NCBI GenBank assembly: GCA_001804805.1
Contig: MHBH01000026.1
Span: forward strand, 124,001-188,000
Direction of reading: 5' to 3'
Origin: Lentisphaerae bacterium GWF2_49_21
GTDB taxonomy: Bacteria; Verrucomicrobiota; Lentisphaeria; Victivallales; GWF2-50-93
DNA length: 64,000 bases
The position numbers and the translations under genes are program-made. Positions 1-8,629 of the stretch are shown here, piece after piece (positions within the stretch are counted from its first letter, which is position 1; every line of letters starts with the position of its first letter). The notes beneath the pieces are model-generated. The model was given only the letters and a program-made list of their open reading frames with translations. It was not told where the DNA came from and ran no database searches.

Positions 1-8
1 CGGGGCAT
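1..8 (-). CDS. rpsM: 30S ribosomal protein uS13, first codons only (runs off the left edge)
   Basis: On the minus strand ATG CCC CG (Met-Pro-Arg/...) begins 23 bases after the rpmJ stop and is preceded by an AAGGAAGG ribosome-binding site. uS13 proteins commonly begin Met-Pro-Arg, and rpmJ-rpsM is a conserved gene order in bacterial ribosomal operons. Only two whole codons are visible, so the call rests on context. Confidence 0.6.
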
Positions 9-31
9 ATGCTTCTTCCTTCCTTAAGGTA

Positions 32-148
32 TCAACCTTGTCTTTGTTTATGGCGGGCATTGCGCGGACACTGCACTCTGACCACGCCTTTTCTTTTAAT
101 TATCTGACAGAATTCACAACGGCGTTTTACTGAAGCTCTTACTTTCAT
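32..148 (-). CDS. rpmJ: 50S ribosomal protein bL36
   Basis: Encodes a 38-residue protein beginning [14 protein letters not shown] and ending RHKQRQG, the bL36 signature. The zinc ligands are visible: Cys11, Cys14, Cys27 and His33. Length matches the family (37-38 aa). bL36 binds 23S rRNA in the large subunit and normally sits just before rpsM, as here. The start has a GGGAG Shine-Dalgarno 8 bases upstream. A perfect GGCCTCCGGAGGCC palindrome lies a few bases further upstream. No infA or secY precedes it; the next gene upstream is an unrelated zinc-ribbon protein, so rpmJ may head its own transcript. Confidence 0.95.
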   Translation of the reverse strand: MKVRASVKRRCEFCQIIKRKGVVRVQCPRNARHKQRQG

Positions 149-165
149 ATGCAAAATCTCCCTAG

Positions 166-179
166 GGCCTCCGGAGGCC
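166..179 (-). promoter_or_regulatory. 14-bp perfect palindrome in the rpmJ leader
   Basis: GGCCTCCGGAGGCC is fully self-complementary and lies just upstream of the rpmJ ribosome-binding site. The CCTCC part could pair with the GGGAG Shine-Dalgarno. A leader hairpin affecting L36 translation is possible, but the role is inference. Confidence 0.3.
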
Positions 180-310
180 GATATTTCACGCACATTTCTC
201 CGGAAAAGCCAAATAGTGTAAAAAAATTAAGTAAATTTAACAGAGCCGCATAAAATAGGTGCAGGTTTTTAACATTCAAGCAGGATTTTCAATTATTTTT
301 AAAAATAAAT

Positions 311-345
311 AATCTCCGTAACGTCCTTTGGCCGGACCGGAGATT
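311..345 (-). terminator. Stem-loop terminator after the zinc-ribbon gene
   Basis: AATCTCCG (311-318) pairs with CGGAGATT (338-345), with an inner GTCC/GGAC stem. On the minus strand an A/T-rich tract (ATTTATTTTT) follows. It lies about 27 bases past the stop at 372, which fits an intrinsic terminator. Confidence 0.55.
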
Positions 346-371
346 CTTTATATTATAAGGTTCCCAAAATA

Positions 372-617
372 TCAGTTTTCAGGAGGCGTTATATCTAGGC
401 CGGCGCGGTTCTGGTTGGATATCCAGTTGTCCACAAAGGGCTTGAGCAGGAAATCTTCAAGTTCGTCATTCACCTCTATCCTGGCATTGCAGTATGGGCA
501 TGACGAAAAATGCTCTATGTCGTCCCTGAAGAGCATTTCAAAGCAGTTCGGGCAAATGAGGATCTTGTCGGAAGAATTCCTCAGATTCCTGAATTCATAT
601 TTTTTCGCCGAATCCAT
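372..617 (-). CDS. Small zinc-ribbon protein of unknown function
   Basis: Encodes about 81 residues with two CxxC knuckles (CPNC and CPYC) spaced about 18 residues apart, a zinc-ribbon arrangement. The rest is acidic and not recognisable. I chose the ATG at 617 (MDSAKKYEF) because AAGG lies 8 bases upstream; the ATG 15 bases earlier lacks an SD and sits directly behind a TATAAT-like element at 635-640. It is a single-gene unit with its own promoter-like A/T-rich upstream and a terminator hairpin. The function is unknown; a small nucleic-acid-binding or adaptor protein is possible. Confidence 0.7.
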   Translation of the reverse strand: MDSAKKYEFRNLRNSSDKILICPNCFEMLFRDDIEHFSSCPYCNARIEVNDELEDFLLKPFVDNWISNQNRAGLDITPPEN

Positions 618-775
618 AGTCTTAACCTTCATTAATTATACTACATATTATATATAAAAACTTAGACAAACACAATACCTGAATGTTCCTTTATGAAGAA
701 AAAAAGAGCTTTTTTTATGCCAGAATGCCTGAGCTCAAAGTTGAGGCTGGCGAAAAATGCGGATTTCGCAGACTT

Positions 776-2758
776 TCATGGATTCCTATGGATTTCAGGC
801 TTAAGAAAAATCATCTGGCTCCGAAAAAGAGGAACAACAAAAGATTTATCCCCTTTGCTGCCATTTCGCGGCAGAAGATCGGCCCCCTTGAACTCCTTTG
901 ATTCAGCACCATGAGTCTCACGGATGTATACCTTGTAGTCATTGTCACGGAAGTTTTCGGATACAAATGACAGCGCTGCCGTTGAGTCCTTTACTATATA
1001 AGGAACAGAGTCGGCAGGCACTTTCGCTGAATCGGTTGCCGATATGTAGTTGTAAGCCCCCAGCAGTTCCGTGACGCCACCATCCCTTGTTTCAATGAAC
1101 GGAGCAGGGCCCTCTGTTTTGAATCCGAGTATCCAGAGCTTACTACCGATATTTAAAACCTGAGCATAGCTGCCGTCGCCGTTGTTGTTCTCGGGATTGA
1201 GCTGGCGCGCCCATACGCTCTGCCGCCTGAACTCCCATCCCGGCAGGTAGGCATCCTCAATGAAAAGTTTTCCAGTTCCGTTCTCGGTGTTCCGGTATGA
1301 ATGGCGGTGCCCGCCGTCGCCACCAACCCAGCCCGCGCAGTGCCTGATCACGACTGTCTTCGGACTGTTGTTCTCGAATATGACCTCGCCCGGATACTGC
1401 GCATTGAAAAACATGTTCTCGAAAAAGATGGCATCCGACTTTGTCTCATCAATCCTGATCAGCGGACGCGGATTCTTTATATTACTGAAAGGTTCCTTCG
1501 CCGCGCCGAGATTGATCTCGGCACCCATTCCAAGGATTTGTTTAAGGGAACCCCGGACGATTAACGTGTCAGAAAGGAAATAAATCCTGTTGTTCGGGAA
1601 ATATATCGTGGATTTACCAGAATCTATCGCCCTTTGGATCGCAGCGGTATCATCCTTCTCTCCATCCTTGCGCGCCCCGACTGCAATCCAGTCTGCGAGA
1701 TCCGCATTCCAGTATTCCGGAGTTTCCTCGACCGCAATCAAAGAGTTCTGCAGGATTTTAGTATCACCAATGATGGATGGTCTTGTGAGCTCATTGTTCT
1801 GGATTGCAGATATGTCCACGCCATGATATTTGATAGGTTGTGGACGGTAGCCATCGACTGACAAGTTGTATAAGAACATGCTTCCTTCACAGATTACCGC
1901 AGGCTGATCAGCGAATCCGCCGGTGAGCTTGGAATCTATCAGGGTCAGCATGCCATTGCGCTTGGTGACAATTATCGCCGGAACCTTGTTCACGCTCGTC
2001 AGTCTGCGGATATGGAGCACATTCTCGCTCACGCGGATTCCGAATTTCTTCTGGCCCCTGATGGTCATGTTCTCGATGGTCATTCCATACTGTCCGTCCG
2101 CATAATCGAATCCCACATCGAATCCGATTATTGTCACATTCTTGATGAGGCCGGGACCGGGAATTATCCGTACCATTGAAATTCCGGCGACTCCCTGTCC
2201 GTCCCCGCTCTTTATCAGGACGTTTTCAATCGAGCCGATGTTGCTGACCGCGTAATCGACTCCGACCGCGCCCGGATTTCCCGAGCCTGTATCGACTGTC
2301 ATATCAAATATGTTGTTGCGGAAGGCCTTGTTGCCGCCACCGCTGGGAGTATCCCCTTTCTCCCACACCGAAGCAGTCACTATGACAGGGCTTGGCTTTG
2401 CCGGATCTGCGAAATTCGCAGACTTGTCCTTCAGGCGCAGGATGGTCTTGTCACGGTTCTGTCCCTGCAGGGTCAGGTGAGGTCTCCATAATCCTTTTGA
2501 ATTCTTCGCATACAAGGTATCGCTGATGTCATAGGTTCCTGCTGGAAAGTAAAGGACTCTGCCGGTATCGACGTTCTCGGTTATGGCCTTCTGGATTGCG
2601 ATGGTGTCATCGATGTTGTCATCGGGCTTCGCACCGTATGGCGGTAAAGTCACGTTTACAACCGCATCCTCCGGGAATATCTTATCGGGAAAGGCTTGAG
2701 AGGCGGTTGAAAAAATGAATGCAAGAAAAGAGACAAGGAAAAGGACGGTTTTATTCAT
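776..2758 (-). CDS. Secreted pectate-lyase-like (right-handed beta-helix) protein
   Basis: 660 residues. An N-terminal signal peptide (MNKTVLFLVSFLAFIFSTASQA) precedes two copies of the Pectate_lyase_3/GH28-type opening: one around residue 35 (YGAKPDDNIDDTIAIQKAI) and one around residue 355 (VGARKDGEKDDTAAIQRAI). Each is followed by the 'YFPAGTY' or 'YFPNNRIYF' strand typical of this superfamily. Between and after them lie short hydrophobic beta-helix rungs. Enzymes of this fold cleave or bind acidic plant, algal or host polysaccharides, but I cannot assign a substrate or confirm catalytic residues. Start supported by AAGG 8 bases upstream. The gene contains one perfect copy of the TGCGAAnTTCGCA palindrome at 2408-2420. 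It stands alone, with a weak A/T hairpin (699-716) downstream. Confidence 0.8.
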   Translation of the reverse strand: MNKTVLFLVSFLAFIFSTASQAFPDKIFPEDAVVNVTLPPYGAKPDDNIDDTIAIQKAITENVDTGRVLYFPAGTYDISDTLYAKNSKGLWRPHLTLQGQNRDKTILRLKDKSANFADPAKPSPVIVTASVWEKGDTPSGGGNKAFRNNIFDMTVDTGSGNPGAVGVDYAVSNIGSIENVLIKSGDGQGVAGISMVRIIPGPGLIKNVTIIGFDVGFDYADGQYGMTIENMTIRGQKKFGIRVSENVLHIRRLTSVNKVPAIIVTKRNGMLTLIDSKLTGGFADQPAVICEGSMFLYNLSVDGYRPQPIKYHGVDISAIQNNELTRPSIIGDTKILQNSLIAVEETPEYWNADLADWIAVGARKDGEKDDTAAIQRAIDSGKSTIYFPNNRIYFLSDTLIVRGSLKQILGMGAEINLGAAKEPFSNIKNPRPLIRIDETKSDAIFFENMFFNAQYPGEVIFENNSPKTVVIRHCAGWVGGDGGHRHSYRNTENGTGKLFIEDAYLPGWEFRRQSVWARQLNPENNNGDGSYAQVLNIGSKLWILGFKTEGPAPFIETRDGGVTELLGAYNYISATDSAKVPADSVPYIVKDSTAALSFVSENFRDNDYKVYIRETHGAESKEFKGADLLPRNGSKGDKSFVVPLFRSQMIFLKPEIHRNP

Positions 2759-2915
2759 TTGCAGGCCTTGTGTTGTTTAACATATTGTTTTACAAGGAGA
2801 TATGCAGCAAAATATTAGAAAAGCAGGTAAATGCAACCATGGTTTACAATTTTCCGTCTTTTTTGTAAAATTAGGTTGGCAAAATCTATATCTTTAAATG
2901 GATTTCATCATATAA

Positions 2916-2976
2916 GTAGGGTGGGCTTTAGCCCGCCAGTATGTAACTCGAAAAAGATGTTGGGCTAAAGCCCAAC
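2916..2976. repeat. REP-type palindrome pair (GTAG-footed)
   Basis: GTAGGGTGGGCTTTAGCCCG at 2916-2937 and the GTTGGGCTAAAGCCCAAC palindrome at 2959-2976 form two hairpins in the gap after the Nif3-like gene. The GTAG foot followed by a GC-rich hairpin is the hallmark of REP sequences mobilised by RAYT transposases. The same TGGGCTTTAGCCC core recurs near 52340. Confidence 0.65.
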
Positions 2977-2980
2977 ATGC

Positions 2981-3778
2981 TTAGAGAAAAGTAAACAGAT
3001 CCGGAACCTCGACATAATGGATAGGCAGTCCGGGGACTTTCGGCTTGAGCCATTCGACAAGGTAGTTCATGCCTTCCTGTTCGCTGAGGACGTGTCCGAG
3101 GATGATCAGCGAGATTTCGCGGCCCTGAAACGTGGCGTCACGCACGTATTCGCCGGTCTGCCATTCGACGGTTTCGCCACAGACTAAGGCGTCGACATCG
3201 CTGTGTTTCGACAGGAACTTTACTTGGTACTCTCCGCCATACGCGCCCACTGTCAACCCGATGCGGCTGATCTTGTGTTCAGGCCTGCCAATTACACGGA
3301 TGGTTTTCATGTTGAAAGTTTTCTTGAGTTCCTCTGCAAGTTGTTTGAGAGTGATAGGATCACGGATGAAGAGCTGCTGGTTGACCGCGCCCTGATATTT
3401 TTCCCAACCGAGTTTGTGCGCCATGCCGGTGACGATTCCGTCAGGATTATATCTGTGCCAGTTGTCATGGAACCTCCAGACGGCGATGTTCTTCTTCTCC
3501 AGCATCTTTTTCTTCTTTGCAACGACGGGATCGTCCTTGAGCCATTTCTCGACATCGTCCCTGTGGTCATAGAAGGTCGGCTCGTGGGTGATGATGAAGT
3601 TCGCACCAAGTGATTCCGCCTTTTTTATCACGTCCATCGTCACGATGAATGTAGATACGATTCCGGTCACCTTCATGTTCGGATCACCACATTTTAAAGT
3701 GTCAACGGTGTCATTCCTTATCCCCTGCGGGACTGCATCCATGATAGTGTCGATAATTTTTTGTACTGAATAGTCCAT
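2981..3778 (-). CDS. Nif3-like dinuclear metal centre protein
   Basis: 265 residues with the Nif3/YbgI (GTP cyclohydrolase I type 2 homologue) layout: an N-terminal ITHEPTFY motif giving a metal-binding His and Glu, a central WRFHDNWHRYNPDG with His residues, and a C-terminal GHVLSEQEGM with His and Glu ligands. Members are hexameric dinuclear-metal proteins of poorly defined hydrolase function. The start is supported by AGGAG 6 bases upstream. It is monocistronic between two repeat-filled gaps. Family confidence is high; the substrate is unknown. Confidence 0.85.
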   Translation of the reverse strand: MDYSVQKIIDTIMDAVPQGIRNDTVDTLKCGDPNMKVTGIVSTFIVTMDVIKKAESLGANFIITHEPTFYDHRDDVEKWLKDDPVVAKKKKMLEKKNIAVWRFHDNWHRYNPDGIVTGMAHKLGWEKYQGAVNQQLFIRDPITLKQLAEELKKTFNMKTIRVIGRPEHKISRIGLTVGAYGGEYQVKFLSKHSDVDALVCGETVEWQTGEYVRDATFQGREISLIILGHVLSEQEGMNYLVEWLKPKVPGLPIHYVEVPDLFTFL

Positions 3779-3802
3779 TTAATTCTCCTAAAGATAATTA
3801 TT

Positions 3803-3952
3803 CAACCACAGAACACTCAGAAGACACAGAAAATATAACCACGAAATACACGAAATACACGAAAAATCCATATTTGTTTTCCGTTGCTGGAATTGTCCGT
3901 TGAAAACATTGGCGGAACCAATATATTATTTTTTCATAGGAAAAAATAATAT
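3803..3952. repeat. AACCACAGAACAC-type dispersed repeat and A/T hairpin upstream of speA
   Basis: Positions 3803-3870 hold the widespread 'aaccacagaacac... ccacgaaatacacgaaatacac' repeat, related to copies at 41200, 41283, 44099 and 44450. At 3923-3952 ATATTATTTTTTC and GGAAAAAATAATAT form a 13-bp A/T hairpin about 20 bases before the speA start, which may act as a leader terminator. Confidence 0.5.
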
Positions 3953-3973
3953 TGACGGTGAAAAGATAATCAC

Positions 3974-5893
3974 GTGATAAAGAAGGAACAGCTGGAAAGG
4001 TGGACGGTCGACAATTCGACCGATCTATACGGCATACGCAACTGGGGGGCCGGATATTTCAGCATATCTGAAAAAGGCGAAGTCGTAATCACCCCCATGG
4101 GCTCCGGAAAGCCTCCGACAATAAGCATCCCCGAAGTGATCACCGGTCTCAAGGCAAGAGGAATGGACGTGCCGGTCCTTCTCAGGCTGGGCAACATCCT
4201 CGACTCGCAGATCACCATCCTCCATGAGACTTTCAGGGCGGCAATAGCTAAATTCGAATACAAGGGGGCCTTCAAGGGCGTCTATCCCATCAAGGTGAAC
4301 CAGCAGCAGCAGGTCATCGAGGAAGTTACGAAATTCGGTTCAAGATATCATCACGGCCTCGAAGCCGGCAGCAAGGCCGAACTCATTGTTGCGATATCGA
4401 TGCTCAAGGACACTGATTCATGCCTGATCTGCAACGGATACAAGGACGAGGAGTTCGTGGACCTCGGGCTTTACGCCAGAAAGATGGGGCTGAACTGCTT
4501 CTTCGTCCTCGAAATGCCCAGCGAGCTTCCTCTGATCCTCGAACGTGCCGCGAAGCTCAATGTCAAACCTCTCATCGGAATAAGGATCAAGCTTTCGACA
4601 AAGGCAGGCGGACACTGGTCCGAATCCGGAGGCGACAGAAGCGTCTTCGGTCTCAACACGAGCGAGCTCGTAGATGTCATTGACACCCTCCGCGAGAAGA
4701 ACATGCTTGACTGCCTGCAGCTTCTTCATTACCATCTCGGCTCCCAGATATCCAACATCCGCGACATCCGCGCGTCCATCGTCGAAGCGTGCCGAATTTA
4801 TTCCGGTCTTGTCGAGGAGGGTGCGAAGATGGGATATTTGGATCTCGGCGGCGGTCTCGCCGTCGACTACGATGGTTCGCACACCAATTTCCCTAGCAGC
4901 AAGAACTACACCCTTGAGGAATACTGCGCGGATATAATTGAAATGATCATGACTGCGCTGAATGAAAAGAATATTCCGCATCCGGACATAATCACTGAAT
5001 CAGGAAGGGCGACGGTCGCATATTATTCTGTCCTCGTCTTCAACATTCTGGACGTCAGCAGATTCGAGGCGATACCGCTTCCTGAAAAACTTCCGAAGAA
5101 TGCCCATGAGATGATCCATAATCTCATGGAAGTCGCAAAATCGCAGAATTCGAAAAATGTCCAGGAATCATACAACGATGCCGTTTACTACAGGGACGAG
5201 ATAAGGCAGCTTTTCAAGAACGGCGATATTTCCCTGAGGGAAAGAGCCCTGTCGGAACGGATATTCTGGCATGTGGTCGTGAACATCGCCAAGGATGTCG
5301 GAAAACTCAAGTATATCCCGGACGAGTTCGAGGGGATTGAAGCCGCCCTTGCCGACATATACTATGGGAACTTCAGCGTTTTCCAGTCGCTTCCGGACTC
5401 CTGGGCGATAAACCATCTTTTCCCGATAATGCCCATACACAGGCTCAATGAACCACCCTTGCGCGAAGCGATAATCGCCGACATCACCTGCGACTGTGAC
5501 GGGAAGATAGACAAGTTCATTGATCTGCACGACGTCAGGAAGACCCTGCCGCTGCATGAACTGAAACAGGACGAGGAATATTATCTCGGCGTGTTCCTTG
5601 TAGGAGCCTATCAGGAGACACTCGGCGACCTCCACAACCTCCTCGGGGACACCAATGTCGTCAGTGTAAGGGTGAATGAAAACGGAGGTTACGAGCTTGT
5701 CGGCGAAATTGAGGGAGACTCCGTGGCCGATGTCCTGTCATACGTCGAATATGATCCTAAAGCAATGATGGCGCAGTTCAGGGATCAGGCCGAGCAGGCC
5801 GTGCAGACCGGTAAGATAACTCCCGAAGAACGCAAGGTAATCATGGACGCATTCGAAAACGGCCTCCGCGGGTATACATATTTTGAAAGATAG
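3974..5893 (+). CDS. speA: Biosynthetic arginine decarboxylase (PLP enzyme)
   Basis: 639 residues, collinear with E. coli SpeA. It decarboxylates L-arginine to agmatine, the first step of putrescine synthesis. The PLP-lysine motif YPIKVNQ is near residue 100. Other family landmarks are GLEAGSKAEL, VCNGYKD, LLHYHLGSQISNIRDI, DLGGGLAVDYDG, TESGRA and the C-terminal VGAYQE...LGDLHNLLGDT. An in-frame TGA at 3959 and the lack of an early ATG point to the GTG at 3974. No strong SD is visible. The gene is followed immediately by a REP pair (5899-5956) that separates it from the esterase gene. Confidence 0.93.
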   Translation: MIKKEQLERWTVDNSTDLYGIRNWGAGYFSISEKGEVVITPMGSGKPPTISIPEVITGLKARGMDVPVLLRLGNILDSQITILHETFRAAIAKFEYKGAFKGVYPIKVNQQQQVIEEVTKFGSRYHHGLEAGSKAELIVAISMLKDTDSCLICNGYKDEEFVDLGLYARKMGLNCFFVLEMPSELPLILERAAKLNVKPLIGIRIKLSTKAGGHWSESGGDRSVFGLNTSELVDVIDTLREKNMLDCLQLLHYHLGSQISNIRDIRASIVEACRIYSGLVEEGAKMGYLDLGGGLAVDYDGSHTNFPSSKNYTLEEYCADIIEMIMTALNEKNIPHPDIITESGRATVAYYSVLVFNILDVSRFEAIPLPEKLPKNAHEMIHNLMEVAKSQNSKNVQESYNDAVYYRDEIRQLFKNGDISLRERALSERIFWHVVVNIAKDVGKLKYIPDEFEGIEAALADIYYGNFSVFQSLPDSWAINHLFPIMPIHRLNEPPLREAIIADITCDCDGKIDKFIDLHDVRKTLPLHELKQDEEYYLGVFLVGAYQETLGDLHNLLGDTNVVSVRVNENGGYELVGEIEGDSVADVLSYVEYDPKAMMAQFRDQAEQAVQTGKITPEERKVIMDAFENGLRGYTYFER

Positions 5894-5896
5894 TAT

Positions 5897-5957
5897 GACG
5901 GGCTTTCCAGCCCGTTATTTTATAATTTCATAAACAGGCTGGAAAGCCTGTCCTACT
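5897..5957. repeat. REP-type palindrome pair between speA and the esterase gene
   Basis: ACGGGCTTTCCAGCCCGT and, inverted, ACAGGCTGGAAAGCCTGTCC TAC form two hairpins. The second has a CTAC end (GTAG on the minus strand). The GGCTTTCCAGCC core recurs near 32280, 55070 and 60700. Confidence 0.65.
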
Positions 5958-5970
5958 AAATGGAGATTAT

Positions 5971-7929
5971 ATGAGAAAATCAGTTTCCTCCCGCAAGAAC
6001 ACCCTCCGCCTCCCCTCGATCTTCGGCAGCAACATGGTCCTCCAGCACGGAATGAAATTTCCTGTCTGGGGAAGGTCTACGCCCGGAGACAAAATCACCG
6101 TTGAGTTCTCTGATCAGAAAAGGTCCGCTGTCACAGGTAAAAATGGGAAATGGAGAGTCGTCCTCGATCCAGTTGGCATATCCCGCGAACCTCGCACTAT
6201 GACCATCACCTCTTCAAAAATCTCCAAATCATCAAATCTCCAAATCAAAAATATTCTAGTCGGCGACGTCTGGGTCTGTTCCGGACAGTCGAACATGGAA
6301 TTCTCGCTCAAGCAGAGTATCGGAGCAGAAGAGGCGATTAAGGATTCTGCGAATTCCGCAATCAGGCTTTTTACAGTCCCAAGACTTACGAAGGATGAGC
6401 CTGCAGAGGAATGCGAAGGTTCCTGGAGCGAATGCAATCCGGAAACTGTCCCGCAGTTTTCCGGTGTCGCATATTATTTTGGCAGGGAACTGAACAGGAA
6501 ACTGAATATTCCAATTGGGTTGTTACACACGAGCTGGGGCGGAACCAAGGCTGAAGCATGGACCAGCAGGGAGGCTCTGAAGGAGTTCCCCGAGTTGACA
6601 CATCTGGTCACCCATGATGTTTCAATATACAAAAAGGCACTTGAACCTTTCCGGAAAATCTTCAATTTCACAGCGCCGAAAGGACTGAAGCACGGAGTTG
6701 ACGGTACATTGCCTGATCCCGGCAGGAATCCCGCAACCGCAAAATGGTCGGAACCGGATTTTGACGATTCAAAGTGGATCGAGATGAACACGCCCGGATC
6801 CTGGGAGAGTCAGGGATACATGCTTGACGGAGCAGTATGGTTCAGGAAAAAGATAAAAATACCCTCGTCATGGGAAGGCAGGAATCTCTGCCTGGAGCTA
6901 GGTGCTCTAGACGATTTTGATGTGTCGTTCTTCAACGGCGTGGAAGTCGGACGCACAGGCAAGGAGACGGAAAACTGGTGGTCCACCCCGAGAAGATATT
7001 CGATTCCGGCAAAACTTGCCAAAAAAGGAGAGGCGGTGATCGCGATCAGGATATTCGACCAGTTCATGTCGGGCGGCATGATGGGTCCTGCTGAGAAGAT
7101 GAGGATCTATCCTGTTGGAAAGGAATGCGAGGAGATCAGCCTCAAGGGCAAATGGCTTACAGCCGTCGAACTTGGGATAATTGTCTCTTCTTCGATAAAC
7201 AGCACGAAGCTCTTCAACGCGATGATAAATCCGATTCTGTCACTCGGGATCAAGGGCGCGATCTGGTACCAGGGCTGTTCCAATGCGGACAGGGCCTATC
7301 AGTACAGGAAACTTCTGCCCACGATGATACGCGACTGGCGCAAACGCTGGAACTGCGGCGCATTTCCATTCTATATCGTCCAGCTCGCGAACTACATGCC
7401 CAACCTTGAAATTCCGGCTGAGAGCAGCTGGGCTGAACTCCGTGAGGCGCAGCTTCTGACATCTGTTAAAGTTCCGAACTGCGGGCTGGCAGTGGCAATT
7501 GACATAGGCGACGCAAAGGATATTCATCCAAAAAATAAATATGATGTCGGCCTCAGGCTTGCACTTCAGGCCTTGAAGAAGACTTATGGGAAGAAAGTTG
7601 TCTGCAACGGACCTGTCTACAAGGGAATGACTGTCAAAGGCGATTCGATAATCCTGAAGTTTGAAACTGACGGTACGGCTCTCAAATCTATCGATGGGAA
7701 AAATATCAGGAGCTTTGCAGTTGCTGACTCAAGCAAAAAGTTCTATTGGGCCGATGCGAAGATCGCAGGAAATACAGTCGTTGTCCGTTCAGACAAGGTG
7801 AAGAAACCTGTCGCTGCACGCTATGCCTGGGCCGACAATCCCGAATGCAATTTCGGGAACGACCTTGGACTGCCCGCATCTCCATTCCGCACCGACAACT
7901 GGACCTGCAGCACTAGACACGCGAAATAG
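5971..7929 (+). CDS. Sialate O-acetylesterase family protein
   Basis: 652 residues of the SGNH-type sialate 9-O-acetylesterase family, which removes acetyl groups from sialic or other acetylated sugars. Visible landmarks: N-terminal MVLQHGMKFPVWG, the nucleophile block VCSGQSNMEF (Ser near residue 107), GGTKAEAW, AIWYQGCSNADR (usually WYQGE) and the Asp-His block DIGDAKDIHP. A jelly-roll sugar-binding domain of the beta-galactosidase type is inserted at about residues 250-385. No clear signal peptide is seen (MRKSVSSRKNTLRLPS), so it may be intracellular. SD GGAG precedes the ATG. An odd low-complexity insert made from a repeated 'aatctccaaatc' unit lies at residues ~80-93, just before the nucleophile strand. 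Confidence 0.88.
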   Translation: MRKSVSSRKNTLRLPSIFGSNMVLQHGMKFPVWGRSTPGDKITVEFSDQKRSAVTGKNGKWRVVLDPVGISREPRTMTITSSKISKSSNLQIKNILVGDVWVCSGQSNMEFSLKQSIGAEEAIKDSANSAIRLFTVPRLTKDEPAEECEGSWSECNPETVPQFSGVAYYFGRELNRKLNIPIGLLHTSWGGTKAEAWTSREALKEFPELTHLVTHDVSIYKKALEPFRKIFNFTAPKGLKHGVDGTLPDPGRNPATAKWSEPDFDDSKWIEMNTPGSWESQGYMLDGAVWFRKKIKIPSSWEGRNLCLELGALDDFDVSFFNGVEVGRTGKETENWWSTPRRYSIPAKLAKKGEAVIAIRIFDQFMSGGMMGPAEKMRIYPVGKECEEISLKGKWLTAVELGIIVSSSINSTKLFNAMINPILSLGIKGAIWYQGCSNADRAYQYRKLLPTMIRDWRKRWNCGAFPFYIVQLANYMPNLEIPAESSWAELREAQLLTSVKVPNCGLAVAIDIGDAKDIHPKNKYDVGLRLALQALKKTYGKKVVCNGPVYKGMTVKGDSIILKFETDGTALKSIDGKNIRSFAVADSSKKFYWADAKIAGNTVVVRSDKVKKPVAARYAWADNPECNFGNDLGLPASPFRTDNWTCSTRHAK

Positions 7930-7939
7930 GTTTTTTCTT

Positions 7940-7946
7940 TCTAGGC
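7940..7946 (-). other. Possible truncated attC core after cassette gene 2
   Basis: On the minus strand, GCCTAGA follows the TGA stop of the 201-aa cassette gene, exactly where an attC R'' box (RYYYAAC) should start. The rest of an attC is missing: the next bases are the end of the esterase gene. This looks like the breakpoint of the cassette segment. Confidence 0.3.
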
Positions 7947-7947
7947 A

Positions 7948-8553
7948 TCATTTTTCTTCTAGCTCAAAATGCCATGGGGTTTGTGTCGACAACTTAAGCT
8001 CGAATCCTGAACGGACCAATTGCATAGCTTGAGGTAACACAGGGCGCCCAGGCACTTTCCCTGCAGCCATTCGTTTGCGCAGGTGATACTGGATTTTGCC
8101 TGCGATTTTTTCTAGAGACTCCCATTTCACTCCCTCTTCAACATCCCATTTCTGGGCACGGGCTTCACTCTGACAACCGAAATGAGACATGGTGATGACG
8201 TTGCCGGACACGCCACCAAGATATAACTGCATGAGCCCCCCACTATCAATTCTGTGGCGGAATGTATGGCCGTTACAGGATTCGGGATTGACCGAAAACT
8301 TTTCGATACTGATATTGCTCATAACGGATGGTGACCACAGTTGCAGTAGTACAGCGTTTCCGTTGCCATGTGGATCCTTGCCGAGAGGAAAGGCTTTTGC
8401 CAACTCCTCGGTAGAGTGGAACTCTCTGAGTTCAGTATCAAACTCAGAATATGATTCAAATACCCGAACGTCTGTTTCGGAAAATAAGAAATCTAGGAGC
8501 GCCTTTTGGTCGGCCTCTGCTGCAAAAAAATCAACGTTTACTGCGCGCGACAT
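7948..8553 (-). CDS. Integron-cassette protein, unknown function (201 aa)
   Basis: I do not recognise a catalytic domain. The N-terminus (VDFFAAEADQKALLDFLFSETDVRVFESYSEFD) and the internal FPLGKDPHGNG, LQLYLGG-like and KVPGRPVLPQA segments read as a compact soluble protein, with no signal peptide or membrane segment. The ATG lies 16 bases after the attC site and has AGGTGG about 7 bases upstream, the usual arrangement in an integron gene cassette. Its stop is followed by a possible truncated attC. Composition and codon choice differ from the flanking speA and esterase genes, supporting acquisition. A role in immunity or adaptation is only a guess from cassette context. Confidence 0.75.
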   Translation of the reverse strand: MSRAVNVDFFAAEADQKALLDFLFSETDVRVFESYSEFDTELREFHSTEELAKAFPLGKDPHGNGNAVLLQLWSPSVMSNISIEKFSVNPESCNGHTFRHRIDSGGLMQLYLGGVSGNVITMSHFGCQSEARAQKWDVEEGVKWESLEKIAGKIQYHLRKRMAAGKVPGRPVLPQAMQLVRSGFELKLSTQTPWHFELEEK

Positions 8554-8569
8554 TCTTTGACCACCTGAT

Positions 8570-8629
8570 GCCTAACGCCTCATAGTCTGGCAACGAGCGA
8601 AGCGAAGTTGCCAGCAAGTCTAGTTAGGC
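8570..8629 (-). mobile_element. attC: Integron attC recombination site (60 bp)
   Basis: Read on the minus strand the site starts GCCTAAC (RYYYAAC) and ends GTTAGGC (GTTRRRY), the two complementary core boxes of an attC. Inside, CTGGCAAC and GTTGCCAG form the inner L'/L'' arms around a 12-base centre. Total length is 60 bases, matching a classic '59-base element'. The stop codon (TAA) of the upstream gene lies inside the first box and the next gene's ATG lies 16 bases beyond the second, as in genuine gene cassettes. No integrase gene is in the window, so this is a CALIN-type remnant. Confidence 0.85.

Noticed and set aside
3401-3613. Plus-strand frame within the Nif3-like gene
   Set aside because: Shadow of the real minus-strand gene with no recognisable motif.
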